Below are positions 16,746 through 25,200 of a DNA stretch of 64,000 nucleotides, piece by piece (position 1 is the first letter of the stretch; each line of letters begins with the position of its first letter). This DNA comes from an uncultured bacterium. GTDB lineage: Bacteria; Cyanobacteriota; Vampirovibrionia; Gastranaerophilales; Gastranaerophilaceae. Position numbers and translations under genes: made by a program. The stretch spans positions 1 to 64,000 of the forward strand of contig CATXCB010000008.1 of the NCBI GenBank assembly GCA_958366705.1. The letters are read 5' to 3'. The notes below the pieces were generated by a model. The model made no database searches, was not told the origin of the DNA, and saw only the letters and a list, made by a program, of their open reading frames with translations.

Positions 16746-18368
16746 CTATCCTTTAGAATTTTCAAAATTTAAATTTGACAAAGCCATAGTAATTGCATCA
16801 TTTTCATCTGTAAAAACTGAATCTTCACCAAGCTGCGAAATAACTTCAAGAGATTTTATCTGTTCATGCACCTTTTCACCAGGAATAACAAGAAGTAATT
16901 TTATTTTCTGGTCTCTCAGCCTAACAATAATATCCTCCAGTGCAAAAATGGCAGACATATCAAGTTCTGTATTAGAACTGTAATTTAATATAATATATTC
17001 TGTTTCAAGCATTTCATCAAAATGAGAAACAATTTGTGTTATTGAACCAAAGAAAAATTGTCCATCAATATGCAAAATTCTTATCTTATAATGAGAGTCT
17101 TTTTCAACTTTTGCCTCATATGGAGTATAATCCAAATGATTATAATGAGTAATTTTTACATTCGTATCATCTGCAATTCTTTTTGCATATAAAAGTGCTG
17201 CCAGAATTATACCAATTCCAAGGGCAAAAATAAGATTATAAAATACAGTAAGAAATAATACTGCAATTAAGACATATAAATCATCTTTTGGAGCATATTT
17301 TAAAACTTTCAAAACTTTTAAATCCAAAATATCATACCCTATTTTTATCAAAATAGCTGCAAGTACGCATATTGGAATTTGAGAAATAAACGAAGTAAAT
17401 TTAAATAATACCAGCGCAAGAATACCTGAAGCTAAGATCGCAGCCCACCTTGTCTTAGCTCCGGATTTAACAGCCGCAACACTTCTCATTGTTGCAGCAG
17501 CACCCATCATTGAACCGGTTATTGCACAAAACAAATTTCCAAACCCCTGAGCCATAACAAGCCTCTTTGAATTATGTTTAACTTTTGTCAAAGAATCCAT
17601 AATAATTCCGGTCAACAAACTTTCACTTGTAGCAATAAAAGCCAGAGTTAAAGCAGTTGGAATGTCTCTCATAATTAAATCTATAGTAAAATGAGGCATC
17701 TGAAACTGAGGCAGAGAAAAAACAATTGAAGATATTTTATCAACATTCAATCCAAAACAATAAGCAATACCTGTCATTAAAATCAAAGCCAACAGTTGAA
17801 CCGGAACAAATTTTGAAATAATTTTAGGAGTAAAAAATAAAATCAATAAAGTTACACCGCCTAATCCTAAAGCATGCAAATTAATATTTGCAAAAACCAG
17901 AGGATAATTCATCAGAGCTTTTATCGTAGAAGATTGAGCAACTCCGCCAAGCAACGGCGCAAACTGAAGTATTATAATAATAAGCCCTATACCTGTTAAA
18001 AAACCTGAAATAACAGGATAAGGAACATATTTTATCATTCTTGGAATCGATGTCAGTGAAATTATCATCTGAAAAATTGCAGCCATAACCAGAATAGTAA
18101 TAACAGAAGTCATATTTCCTGATGCCATACCAACAATTGTCGCAATAATAATAGCCGTAGGGCCTGTAGGACCGGAAACTAAAGGTAAATTACATCCTAA
18201 AATTCCGGCAATTAAAGATAAAATTATAGCACCCCAAATACCGGCAGCAGCCCCCATGCCAGAAGCCACCCCAAAAGCTAAAGCCTGCGGGAATGCTATA
18301 ATTGCAGCAATAATACCGCCAAATAAATCTCCTTTAAACGTTAATAATTTTTCTTTAATTTCTGCCAA
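16746..18368 (-). CDS. SulP family inorganic anion transporter with STAS domain
   Basis: The protein has the SulP core (GDLFGGIIAAIIAFPQALAF, SGPTGPTAIIIATIVG, GSMMGAAATMRSVAAVKSG) and a C-terminal cytoplasmic STAS domain with LHIDGQFFFGS and DMSAIFALEDI. The family carries sulfate, bicarbonate, dicarboxylates or other anions. I start it at TTG 18368 (MAEIKEKLLTF), with AGAGG 9 bases upstream. The longer open frame to 18446 reads through an apparent terminator at 18414-18450 and is unlikely to be translated. It is followed by the YeiH-like gene. Confidence 0.88.
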   Translation of the reverse strand: MAEIKEKLLTFKGDLFGGIIAAIIAFPQALAFGVASGMGAAAGIWGAIILSLIAGILGCNLPLVSGPTGPTAIIIATIVGMASGNMTSVITILVMAAIFQMIISLTSIPRMIKYVPYPVISGFLTGIGLIIIILQFAPLLGGVAQSSTIKALMNYPLVFANINLHALGLGGVTLLILFFTPKIISKFVPVQLLALILMTGIAYCFGLNVDKISSIVFSLPQFQMPHFTIDLIMRDIPTALTLAFIATSESLLTGIIMDSLTKVKHNSKRLVMAQGFGNLFCAITGSMMGAAATMRSVAAVKSGAKTRWAAILASGILALVLFKFTSFISQIPICVLAAILIKIGYDILDLKVLKVLKYAPKDDLYVLIAVLFLTVFYNLIFALGIGIILAALLYAKRIADDTNVKITHYNHLDYTPYEAKVEKDSHYKIRILHIDGQFFFGSITQIVSHFDEMLETEYIILNYSSNTELDMSAIFALEDIIVRLRDQKIKLLLVIPGEKVHEQIKSLEVISQLGEDSVFTDENDAITMALSNLNFENSKG

Positions 18369-18413
18369 AATATCTAACCTCTTTAATTTGTAATTTAATC
18401 TGAAACTAATATA

Positions 18414-18450
18414 GCAAAAAAAATGAGGACACAAAAGTATCCTCATTTTT
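18414..18450 (-). terminator. Terminator of the 114-aa gene
   Basis: On the reverse strand AAAAATGAGGA pairs with TCCTCATTTTT across a 10-nt loop and is followed by more Ts (TTTTTTGC). It lies between the small acidic gene and SulP. Confidence 0.75.
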
Positions 18451-18471
18451 CACATCCAACTTATATCAGAA

Positions 18472-18816
18472 TTATAAGTTTGCCAATTTTAAACTTAATG
18501 ATTTGAAAAACGGCAATTTTTCATTCAATTCAATATTTGGAACTAAAGGAAATTGCACAACAACTTCATTTGGATTTTCTACAATATATTCAGAAATTTC
18601 ATCGTCAGAAGTTTCCACTGCATCAACAATTTCCATCTCATCTTCCTTTTTAATATATTCTGCCAAATTAGTCTGCGCCAAAATTTCTTCAATTGGAGCT
18701 TCTTCTATAGTTATTGTAGGGTCAGATTGAAACAAGCTGCTAAATTTTCTTGTTTTCGTTTTCATTTCCAAATTTTGAATTGATTTTAAATTATTTCTTA
18801 CAATTTGTGCTAACAT
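18472..18816 (-). CDS. Acidic protein of unknown function (114 aa)
   Basis: No family is recognised. A basic N-terminal 25 residues (NLKSIQNLEMKTKTRKFSSL) is followed by a strongly acidic centre (TIEEAPIEEILAQTNLAEYI, KKEDEMEIVDAVETSDDEIS) and a more hydrophobic tail. There is no membrane helix or signal peptide. AGAGG lies 8 bases before the ATG, and the gene has its own terminator, so it appears monocistronic. The low-complexity acidic composition suggests a disordered linker or adaptor. Confidence 0.6.
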   Translation of the reverse strand: MLAQIVRNNLKSIQNLEMKTKTRKFSSLFQSDPTITIEEAPIEEILAQTNLAEYIKKEDEMEIVDAVETSDDEISEYIVENPNEVVVQFPLVPNIELNEKLPFFKSLSLKLANL

Positions 18817-18951
18817 AGATTTTTCCTCTCTCCATATTTAGTATATAAAGCTTTTAAAAATTTCACATACTCTATTTAGTTGAGATTTTTAGAATATTTT
18901 TTCACTTTGAATATTCTAAAATTGGAACAAACTCGTTTTATTTTATAACCG

Positions 18952-19635
18952 CTACTTAAATTCTCTTATTAGTTTTTTAAAATATTCAGAATCTGATTTA
19001 GCTAATTGAGCACACGCCATACCATTTACCCTCTCATTTGAATTCTTATCACAAAACCTATTCATATTAGTATATTTAGTATCCTTATCCCCCATGGTTT
19101 TTAAAACACCATCATTGAATTGAAAAACAAATAAATCATACCCTAATCTATTAGGCTGATTTTTAGCGCCATTTAAATCTACAAAAACAAATGTCAATGA
19201 AGAATTTGGACTTTCAAATAAAAGTAAAGTTCCATCAAGAAGAGCAATTTGTCCATCATCAAACAAAGTATTAGCGATTTTAAGCTTTCCTGTAAGATTT
19301 TTATACACACCCGAAGCATCAATCGAATAATTATAACAAGGCAACCCTAAATTACTTCGAAAACATAATTTAGCAGGTTTAACATATCTTGCAAATACCT
19401 CATAAAATTTTATACCGTCATTTGAACCATAATCAGATTGGTTAAGAGAAACATCATCAGCCTCCATCTGCTTAAATGCCTGTTGAACAGTTGAATAAGA
19501 TTTCAAAAATTGTGTACGTAATTGATGAGCTTTATAAGCTGTCATCAAACCGGGGATAGTTAGTGCTGCGACTACGCCTATAATTCCTAATGTTATTAAT
19601 ACTTCTGCAAGGGTAAATGCGGCTTTGTTATACAT
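18952..19635 (-). CDS. Type IV prepilin-like protein (N-methylation domain)
   Basis: The N-terminus MYNKAAFTLAEVLITLGIIG is a class III prepilin signal: a short basic leader, a cleavage site at Ala6/Phe7, Glu at mature position 5 (Glu11) and a hydrophobic helix ending in VAALTIPGL. Pilin or pseudopilin subunits of type IV pili or type II secretion are cut by PilD. Ala rather than Gly at -1 is unusual in general. The C-terminal domain (about 60-227) has several Cys that could form disulfides and is not recognised further. There is no good Shine-Dalgarno; a dispersed repeat begins right before the start codon. Confidence 0.85.
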   Translation of the reverse strand: MYNKAAFTLAEVLITLGIIGVVAALTIPGLMTAYKAHQLRTQFLKSYSTVQQAFKQMEADDVSLNQSDYGSNDGIKFYEVFARYVKPAKLCFRSNLGLPCYNYSIDASGVYKNLTGKLKIANTLFDDGQIALLDGTLLLFESPNSSLTFVFVDLNGAKNQPNRLGYDLFVFQFNDGVLKTMGDKDTKYTNMNRFCDKNSNERVNGMACAQLAKSDSEYFKKLIREFK

Positions 19636-19636
19636 A

Positions 19637-20030
19637 CGGTCATTCTGAGGAAGCTGGCGACCGAAGAATCTCTTATTACTGTTCTGTTTATTAGATACTT
19701 CGGCTAAAGCCTCAGTATGACAGTCAGGTTGGTTTTGAAGACAAACATGTGTTCTACTGTATCCGTCATTCTGAGCCTGCGCAAGCAGAAGGCAAGAACG
19801 TAGTGGAGTCCCGTTTAATGCGAGTGCTGAGGTGTGACCGAAGAATCTTTTGGTATGACTCTTTATTTTAGATTCTGAAACAAGTTCAGAATGACTGTGC
19901 GAGATTGAATGTGGAAAACAATTTGAAATAAATATTTCTAAAGACCTTAGAATACTGTCGGAGTAAAGCTTTAAAAGGTTACCCCCCCCCGATTTTCTTA
20001 ATATTATTGAGTTTTAACATTTTATCCACT
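19637..20030. repeat. Cluster of dispersed intergenic repeats, non-coding
   Basis: At least four related units lie between the prepilin and the sugar transporter. These are 19638-19670 (GTCATTCTGAGG then CCGAAGAATC), 19693-19721, 19765-19850 (GTCATTCTGAGCC then CCGAAGAATCT) and 19870-19894 (a perfect ATTCTGAA/TTCAGAAT hairpin). A run of nine C (19982-19990) follows. No open frame here is credible. The units match copies at 3735 and 55773-55844. Confidence 0.65.
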
Positions 20031-20110
20031 CCTTTTTATTTATAATACAACAGTTTTAGTATAATTTATTTTTTATTTTTTTGCAAGAGATTTAAAAATT
20101 ATCATTTACA

Positions 20111-20141
20111 GGGTTTAAAAAAATAAAAAAAAGTTTATAAT
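20111..20141 (+). promoter_or_regulatory. Candidate promoter of the sugar transporter gene
   Basis: A consensus -10 TATAAT (20136-20141) lies 28 bases before the ATG at 20170. The -35 is weak (TTTAAA at 20114-20119, 16-base spacer) in a very A-rich tract. Confidence 0.4.
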
Positions 20142-20169
20142 ATGAATAGAGAGTTAAGAAAGGGTTTAT

Positions 20170-21531
20170 ATGAAATATTTATGGTTGTATGTTGTAGCAA
20201 TTATTGCATCACTGGGCGGACTATTATCAGGATATGATACCGGAGTAATTTCAGGAGCATTACTATTCATTAATGAATCGTGGAATCTGGCTGACACCAC
20301 TCAAGGATTACTTGTCAGCTCTGTTCTTATCGGGGCTGTAATAGGAGCTGCCACTAACGGAATTCTTGCAGATATATTCGGAAGAAAAAAAATTATTATG
20401 GCTACTGCGGTCATATTTATTATTGGTTCTGTTTTATGTGCCTTTGCGCCGAATATTTATGTTCTGATTGCTTCCAGAATATTTGTAGGATTTGCTGTAG
20501 GGATAGTCAATTTTGTTGTTCCGTTGTATTTATCTGAAATTGCACCAAAACAATTAAGAGGAACCTTAGTATCTTTATATCAGTGGGCAATAACTGCAGG
20601 TATTTTATTCTCTTACTTTATTAACGCAGCATTTGCAGGAGCAGTTTACAATTGGAGATGGATGCTATTTGCAGGAGTGGTGCCGGGACTTATTTTATTT
20701 ATTGGAATGTGCTTTATGCACGATACTCCGCGCTGGTTAATCAGCAAAAAACGTGAAGATGAAGCTCGTATAGTTTTTAAAAAAATCGAACCGGAACTTG
20801 ACACTGAAAAAGAAATCAAAGATATTCAAAAAACAATAAGACTGGAAGAACACACTACTAACAAGAAATTCCAGTTTAAAAAATGGATGCTTATGCCATT
20901 TGTTGTTGGTATTGGTATCATGTTTGCACAAATTTGCACTGGTATAAATACTATAATATATTATGCCCCAACAATATTTAAAAACGCAGGCTTTGAAAGC
21001 AACATAACAGCGATTTACGCAACCACCGGAATAGGAGTGATTAACTTCCTGATGACCATCGTCGCATTGTACTTTACAGATAGACTGGGAAGAAAACCAC
21101 TATTATATTTTGGTTTAACCGGTGTGATGTTAAGCTTACTGGCACTTGGCTGTGCATTCCAATTTGCAGAATATTTTGGAGACAATTTAAAATGGGTTAC
21201 AGTCGGCAGTCTGGTCACATATATAATATGCTTTGCAATGAGTTTAGGTCCAATTGGCTGGATTTTAGTTTCAGAAGTATTTCCACTAAAAATACGAGGA
21301 ATCGCAATGAGCATCTGTACAGTCTCTAACTTTGCTTTTAACTTCTTTGTTGTAAGCAGTTTTCCAATACTTTTACATCGCATTGGCGGAGCCTGGACTT
21401 TCTGGGGATTCGGAGCAGTTTCAATATTATGTATAATTTTTGTTTACTTCTTTGTTCCGGAAACCAAAGGGCTTTCCCTTGAAAAAATAGAATCAAACTG
21501 GATACACGGAGTTAAGCCTAGAGATTTTTAG
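20170..21531 (+). CDS. Sugar porter family MFS transporter
   Basis: The 453-aa protein has twelve predicted membrane helices and the sugar-porter signatures: GGLLSGYDTGVISGALLFI in TM1, DIFGRKK between TM2 and TM3, PLYLSEIAPKQLRGTLVSLY, YYAPTIFKNAGF, DRLGRKPLL and the C-terminal PETKGLSLEKIE. It resembles the proton-coupled XylE/GalP/AraE group; the sugar cannot be assigned, although araD lies 26 kb away. AAAGGG lies 5 bases before the ATG. It is monocistronic, with a strong terminator. Confidence 0.93.
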   Translation: MKYLWLYVVAIIASLGGLLSGYDTGVISGALLFINESWNLADTTQGLLVSSVLIGAVIGAATNGILADIFGRKKIIMATAVIFIIGSVLCAFAPNIYVLIASRIFVGFAVGIVNFVVPLYLSEIAPKQLRGTLVSLYQWAITAGILFSYFINAAFAGAVYNWRWMLFAGVVPGLILFIGMCFMHDTPRWLISKKREDEARIVFKKIEPELDTEKEIKDIQKTIRLEEHTTNKKFQFKKWMLMPFVVGIGIMFAQICTGINTIIYYAPTIFKNAGFESNITAIYATTGIGVINFLMTIVALYFTDRLGRKPLLYFGLTGVMLSLLALGCAFQFAEYFGDNLKWVTVGSLVTYIICFAMSLGPIGWILVSEVFPLKIRGIAMSICTVSNFAFNFFVVSSFPILLHRIGGAWTFWGFGAVSILCIIFVYFFVPETKGLSLEKIESNWIHGVKPRDF

Positions 21532-21554
21532 AAATTTTGAACAAATAATTTTTG

Positions 21555-21589
21555 AGCGGGGCACGGCTTTTTGCCGTGCCCCGCTTTTA
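21555..21589 (+). terminator. Terminator of the sugar transporter gene
   Basis: A perfect 13-bp stem AGCGGGGCACGGC / GCCGTGCCCCGCT with a TTTTT loop is followed by TTTAT. Confidence 0.9.
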
Positions 21590-21734
21590 TTATAAGCAAC
21601 TTTAAAAAAAATAATATTAAGATTTGTAACTAAAAGTATATACTTTCAATATACTCAAAGTCAATTCTAAAAAACAAAAATACTTTATAAGAGCATAGGG
21701 GATATTTAAAAAATTAAATTGGAGGAAATTAAGA

Positions 21735-22829
21735 ATGACAAAAGTATCAGGCTTTGTATTAGCTAATCAAATTGCACAAGAAAAAATTAACAACAACGGA
21801 AAATTGACATCAGAAACACAAAAAGCTTTAGATGCAAATAAAGCAGAATCTCAAAAAAATCAAAGCATTTGGAACAAACAACAACAAGCAAGAAAAGAAT
21901 TTGGCAGAGGATTCCAAATCGAATTAGAAAAAGAAAACAGAGTAAAAGCAGGATTACCTGAATATGATATTCAACAATCAGATAAAGCACCTCAAAAAAG
22001 AGGTAGAGGTAAATCTACAAGTGCAGAAGAAATCAAAAAAAGACAACAAGGCTCTGATGCCTTAGGTGAATTAAGAAAGGAAAGCAGATCAAAAGCTTTA
22101 ATTGCTAAAGCTGAACACCAAGCAGAAACTCAATCTGCGTCAGGCAAACACATTCATAAGGAATTAAAAAAGGCAGAAGAATTAAATCCAGGTTCAACTA
22201 AAAATATAAATGAAAAAGAACTTATCAAAAAGGCAGGAGAAGATTTTAAGCCTGTAGAAAACACTACAAAAGAAGCAGGAAAACTATCTAATACTGTCAA
22301 AAAAGAAAGTGGCTTCTTTAGTAAAGTTGGTAAATTCTTCAAAGGCAAAGGCGGTAAATTAGCAATTGGAGCAGGCATTGTCGCACTTATTGGAGCTGGA
22401 GCAACATGGATTTACAACAAAGTTACCGGTAAAGATGATGAAACCGCAACCAAGACAAGTCAAACTCCACCAGCAGCCGACAAAAAAACAGAACAACCTA
22501 AGGAACAAACTCCTGTAACTCCTCCGGTTACTGATGACAAAGATAAAAAAGCTGAAAATAAAGATAAAACTGAGCCAACAAAACCAGCTGAAGAAAATCC
22601 TGGCAACAAACCGGTTCCAAAAGACTATGTAGTTAAAAAAGGTGACTGCGTATGGAATATTGCAAAACAACATTTGAAAGATTTAAGCAACGATCCTAAT
22701 TACAAACCAACAGATGCTGAAATCTTAAAACACACAAAAGAGTTAATGGCATTAAATAAATTAGAATTTGAACCTGATGGTTATCACGTAATGATTAAAC
22801 CTGAAGATAAATTACAATTAGCAGCTTAA
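21735..22829 (+). CDS. Single-pass membrane protein with C-terminal LysM domain
   Basis: The 364-aa protein has a long polar N-terminal region (1-205) rich in Lys, Glu and Gln, likely coiled coil or disordered and lacking a signal peptide. One membrane helix follows (about 209-227, IGAGIVALIGAGATWIY), then a Pro/Lys/Glu/Thr-rich linker and a LysM module (about 299-362, YVVKKGDCVWNIAKQHL). LysM binds peptidoglycan or chitin GlcNAc. The likely topology is N-terminus inside and LysM in the periplasm. GGAGG lies 9 bases before the ATG. The cytoplasmic half is unrecognised. Confidence 0.8.
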   Translation: MTKVSGFVLANQIAQEKINNNGKLTSETQKALDANKAESQKNQSIWNKQQQARKEFGRGFQIELEKENRVKAGLPEYDIQQSDKAPQKRGRGKSTSAEEIKKRQQGSDALGELRKESRSKALIAKAEHQAETQSASGKHIHKELKKAEELNPGSTKNINEKELIKKAGEDFKPVENTTKEAGKLSNTVKKESGFFSKVGKFFKGKGGKLAIGAGIVALIGAGATWIYNKVTGKDDETATKTSQTPPAADKKTEQPKEQTPVTPPVTDDKDKKAENKDKTEPTKPAEENPGNKPVPKDYVVKKGDCVWNIAKQHLKDLSNDPNYKPTDAEILKHTKELMALNKLEFEPDGYHVMIKPEDKLQLAA

Positions 22830-22846
22830 ACAAATATATTATAAAT

Positions 22847-22881
22847 AAGCCCCTGGAGTTAAACTCCAGGGGCTTAAATTT
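22847..22881 (+). terminator. Terminator of the LysM gene
   Basis: The stem AAGCCCCTGGAGT / ACTCCAGGGGCTT has a short TAA loop and is followed by AAATTTTT. Confidence 0.85.
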
Positions 22882-22885
22882 TTGC

Positions 22886-22914
22886 TTGACAAAGTGTTAG
22901 GTTTACCTTACAAT
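22886..22914 (+). promoter_or_regulatory. Promoter with candidate DtxR-type operator
   Basis: A perfect -35 TTGACA (22886-22891), 17-base spacer and -10 TACAAT (22909-22914). Within it TTAGGTTTACCTTA (22897-22910) is an imperfect palindrome close to the iron-box TTAGGTTAGCCTAACCTAA recognised by DtxR. It overlaps the -10 box, so bound repressor would block transcription. Confidence 0.7.
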
Positions 22915-22945
22915 TACACAGGTAAATATTTTAGAAAGGTATACC

Positions 22946-23377
22946 ATGCCTGCAAAAAACAAAACTTTATCTTCAGGTTTAGAAGATTATCTGGAAACAA
23001 TATATATAGCACACCTTCAAAATAAATCATTAAAAGGTGCAGAATTAGCCAGACAGATGAATATTTCACGCGCATCTGTATCGGAAGCTTTATCTAAACT
23101 CGTTTCAAAAGAATTAATAAAATATAACAGCTATGAAGCTATCACTCTAACAAAAAATGGATTAGAAGAAGCTAAAACCGTATACCAAAAACACCATACC
23201 ATTAAAGAATTTTTTGAAAAAGTTCTCGGGATAGAACAGGCTGAAGCTGGAGAAAATGCTTGCAAAATAGAACACATAATTACTCAAAATATTCTGGAAG
23301 AAATGACTAATTTCACTAATTTCTGTAAAAAACACAATGAAATTTTAGAATTATACAAAAAGGAAAAATTAAAATAA
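22946..23377 (+). CDS. DtxR/MntR family metal-dependent transcriptional repressor
   Basis: The 143-aa protein begins with the family winged helix (LEDYLETIYIAHLQNKSL, GAELARQMNISRASVSEALS) followed by the metal-binding dimerisation domain (EAKTVYQKHHTIKEFF, ENACKIEHIITQNIL). It lacks the C-terminal SH3-like domain of full DtxR, so it is MntR-sized. Members repress metal-uptake genes when Mn2+ or Fe2+ is bound. Its own promoter carries an iron-box-like palindrome, suggesting autoregulation. The stop overlaps the next start (TAATG). Confidence 0.9.
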   Translation: MPAKNKTLSSGLEDYLETIYIAHLQNKSLKGAELARQMNISRASVSEALSKLVSKELIKYNSYEAITLTKNGLEEAKTVYQKHHTIKEFFEKVLGIEQAEAGENACKIEHIITQNILEEMTNFTNFCKKHNEILELYKKEKLK

Positions 23378-24396
23378 TGATAAAGATATCATCTGTTGGA
23401 AAATATTTAGACCAGCCGCTATTAACTGCAAAATTTGAAAAAAAAGTGCCTGCAGCACTCACATTAGCAAGTTCAGCATTTATTTTAAATCAATTAAAAA
23501 ACACTCCGCCGGAGGACAGAAAAAAAACAGGGCTAAAATCAACTATTATACTTGCGGCAACTATGTTATCAGCTGTTCAGGCTCCCAAGATTGCCAGTTA
23601 TATAACCAATCGTCCTGCAGGAAAAACTTTTAACGAATTAAAAATTCAAAACTCTGAAATTATAAATAATTTTCTGGCTAAAAATAAAGTTGGAGAAAAA
23701 TTAACAAACATTCTCAACAAGGCAAAAGAAAATATATTATCAATAAAAGAAGTTGATATTTTAAATAAAAATCTTGATAAAAAAACTCTGAACAAATTGA
23801 TTCCACCACCTGAAAACATTACATCAAAAGATATTTTTAGAGAAATCGGCTGGCTGTCTATTTACGGAGCAATTCCTGTTGTTGGCGGAATTGCAGGAGG
23901 AATTGCAGCAGATAAAGTTACTGAAAAAAATTGGAAATCCGGAGTTTCAAACAAAATTAAAGAAGGAGTCTACCAGTACCTTGCAAACATATTCATGTGC
24001 AATATCGGAGCAGGAGCTGCACTGGGAATCTTAGAAAAATTTAACATAAAATCAAAAGCTACAAGGTGCATTGGTATGGTTAGCGGAATAATCTTGACCG
24101 GCGTTATTGGTGGAAGCGCAATAGCAAATTATATAAGCAACAAGCTTATCAATCCTATGATTTCAAAAGATTGCAAAAAAGAAAACCGAACACCTGAACT
24201 TTTAGACGTTGGACTACATACAGATGATATCGCAACAGTGTCATTATTATCAGGTTTAAAATGGATAGAACCATCCTTGCCTTTATTATATGCAATATCA
24301 GGCTACCGCGCAGGAATAGGCTACAGAAACTGTGACGAACAAAACAAGCAATCTGCCAACAATGACAGGAGTCATTGTTCACGACATAAATGTTAA
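23377..24396 (+). CDS. Multi-pass membrane protein of unknown function, coupled to the metal regulator
   Basis: I do not recognise this 339-aa family. It has several glycine- and alanine-rich hydrophobic segments, including about 168-182 (IPVVGGIAGGIAA), 202-218 and 230-252, and another near 285-310. A lysine-rich region of about 100 residues precedes them. Its ATG shares a base with the stop of the DtxR-type repressor, so it is probably co-expressed and could be metal-responsive. The last 15 codons (SANNDRSHCSRHKC) cover a 9-bp perfect inverted repeat at 24358-24379 and add an odd Cys/His tail. Confidence 0.6.
   Translation: MIKISSVGKYLDQPLLTAKFEKKVPAALTLASSAFILNQLKNTPPEDRKKTGLKSTIILAATMLSAVQAPKIASYITNRPAGKTFNELKIQNSEIINNFLAKNKVGEKLTNILNKAKENILSIKEVDILNKNLDKKTLNKLIPPPENITSKDIFREIGWLSIYGAIPVVGGIAGGIAADKVTEKNWKSGVSNKIKEGVYQYLANIFMCNIGAGAALGILEKFNIKSKATRCIGMVSGIILTGVIGGSAIANYISNKLINPMISKDCKKENRTPELLDVGLHTDDIATVSLLSGLKWIEPSLPLLYAISGYRAGIGYRNCDEQNKQSANNDRSHCSRHKC
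24358..24379. repeat. 9-bp perfect inverted repeat in a coding 3' end
   Basis: AACAATGAC, AGGA, GTCATTGTT folds into a perfect hairpin inside the last codons of the preceding gene. There is no T-run. Confidence 0.55.
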
Positions 24397-24447
24397 GCTT
24401 AATTTACAATAAACAAAACACCTTATTATACAACCCACAACTGTACA

Positions 24448-24478
24448 CAAAAAGAGGCGGAACTACCACCTCTTTTTC
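24448..24478. terminator. Bidirectional terminator between convergent genes
   Basis: AAAAAGAGG pairs with CCTCTTTTT, with a mismatch-bearing inner extension. T-runs lie on both sides. Confidence 0.75.
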
Positions 24479-24528
24479 CTTTTTATAACTTAATTTTAGC
24501 CAACAACTCTATTCCGGGAATTTAATCA

Positions 24529-25131
24529 TTAGCCGATAAATTCTGAAAATTCATTTTTATTAATAGAATATTTTGGAGCCAGACCATCTTCTACAAGTTT
24601 AAAACCTACTCTGTTCAAAAATTTTCTATCATTAAAATCTGAATGTACAACTACATTATCTATATCTTTATTTTTATTCAACAATTTAACAAACTCTTGC
24701 AGCATACTTTTTGCAACGTGTCTAATTGAACGATGTCTATGATTTTGTTCATAGGCAAATGCAGGGTCTGAACCTATTTTAAAAATTTCAACATCCCCTT
24801 TTGCCTTATAGATTTTATCAGTACTCATTACACCAAGAATATCTTTTGGGCTGACATGTTTAAAATTATCAGTCTGGTTAGTTAAGGCATAAATTTGAGC
24901 CTGTCCGCCAAGAATTCTTGCTTCTTCCGCCATACCGCCTGACAAATTTTTACGCCCCCATAGTCTTTCTAAAGCTTCAAGCGCTGTAACATCAGCATTT
25001 TTAGCAGTATCAAGTTTGATAAAATTTACAGTATCATTTATCCATCTTCCCTTATCGTTTTTAATTTTTATTGTCGCAGGACTAATAAATCTAGCCCCGA
25101 AATTCTGGCTGTTTGTTTGTTTTATTTGCAT
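24529..25131 (-). CDS. GNAT-like acetyltransferase with N-terminal FGA signature
   Basis: I start this at the ATG at 25131 (MQIKQTNSQNFGARF), 7 bases after AAAGGA; the upstream ATG at 25173 has no site. The C-terminal half looks like a GNAT fold: an acceptor-side RHRSIRHVAKSMLQEF helix, VVHSDFNDRKF and LNRVGFKLVEDG, matching the usual N-x-x-F-x-x-x-GF end. The N-terminal 45 residues align with the truncated gene at 63723 (both read NF, then FI.P, then IDT/LDT..., AL, then W), so the two are paralogues. The substrate is unknown. Confidence 0.6.
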   Translation of the reverse strand: MQIKQTNSQNFGARFISPATIKIKNDKGRWINDTVNFIKLDTAKNADVTALEALERLWGRKNLSGGMAEEARILGGQAQIYALTNQTDNFKHVSPKDILGVMSTDKIYKAKGDVEIFKIGSDPAFAYEQNHRHRSIRHVAKSMLQEFVKLLNKNKDIDNVVVHSDFNDRKFLNRVGFKLVEDGLAPKYSINKNEFSEFIG

Positions 25132-25200
25132 AATTTTTCCTTTCGTAAATGTATATAATTCTATAAAATTCAAAAATATATTTTTTTGCCATGGTATTAT

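Noticed and set aside
18369..18446. N-terminal 26-residue extension of the SulP transporter
   Set aside because: It reads through an apparent terminator and lacks a ribosome site; the TTG at 18368 has AGAGG at good spacing.
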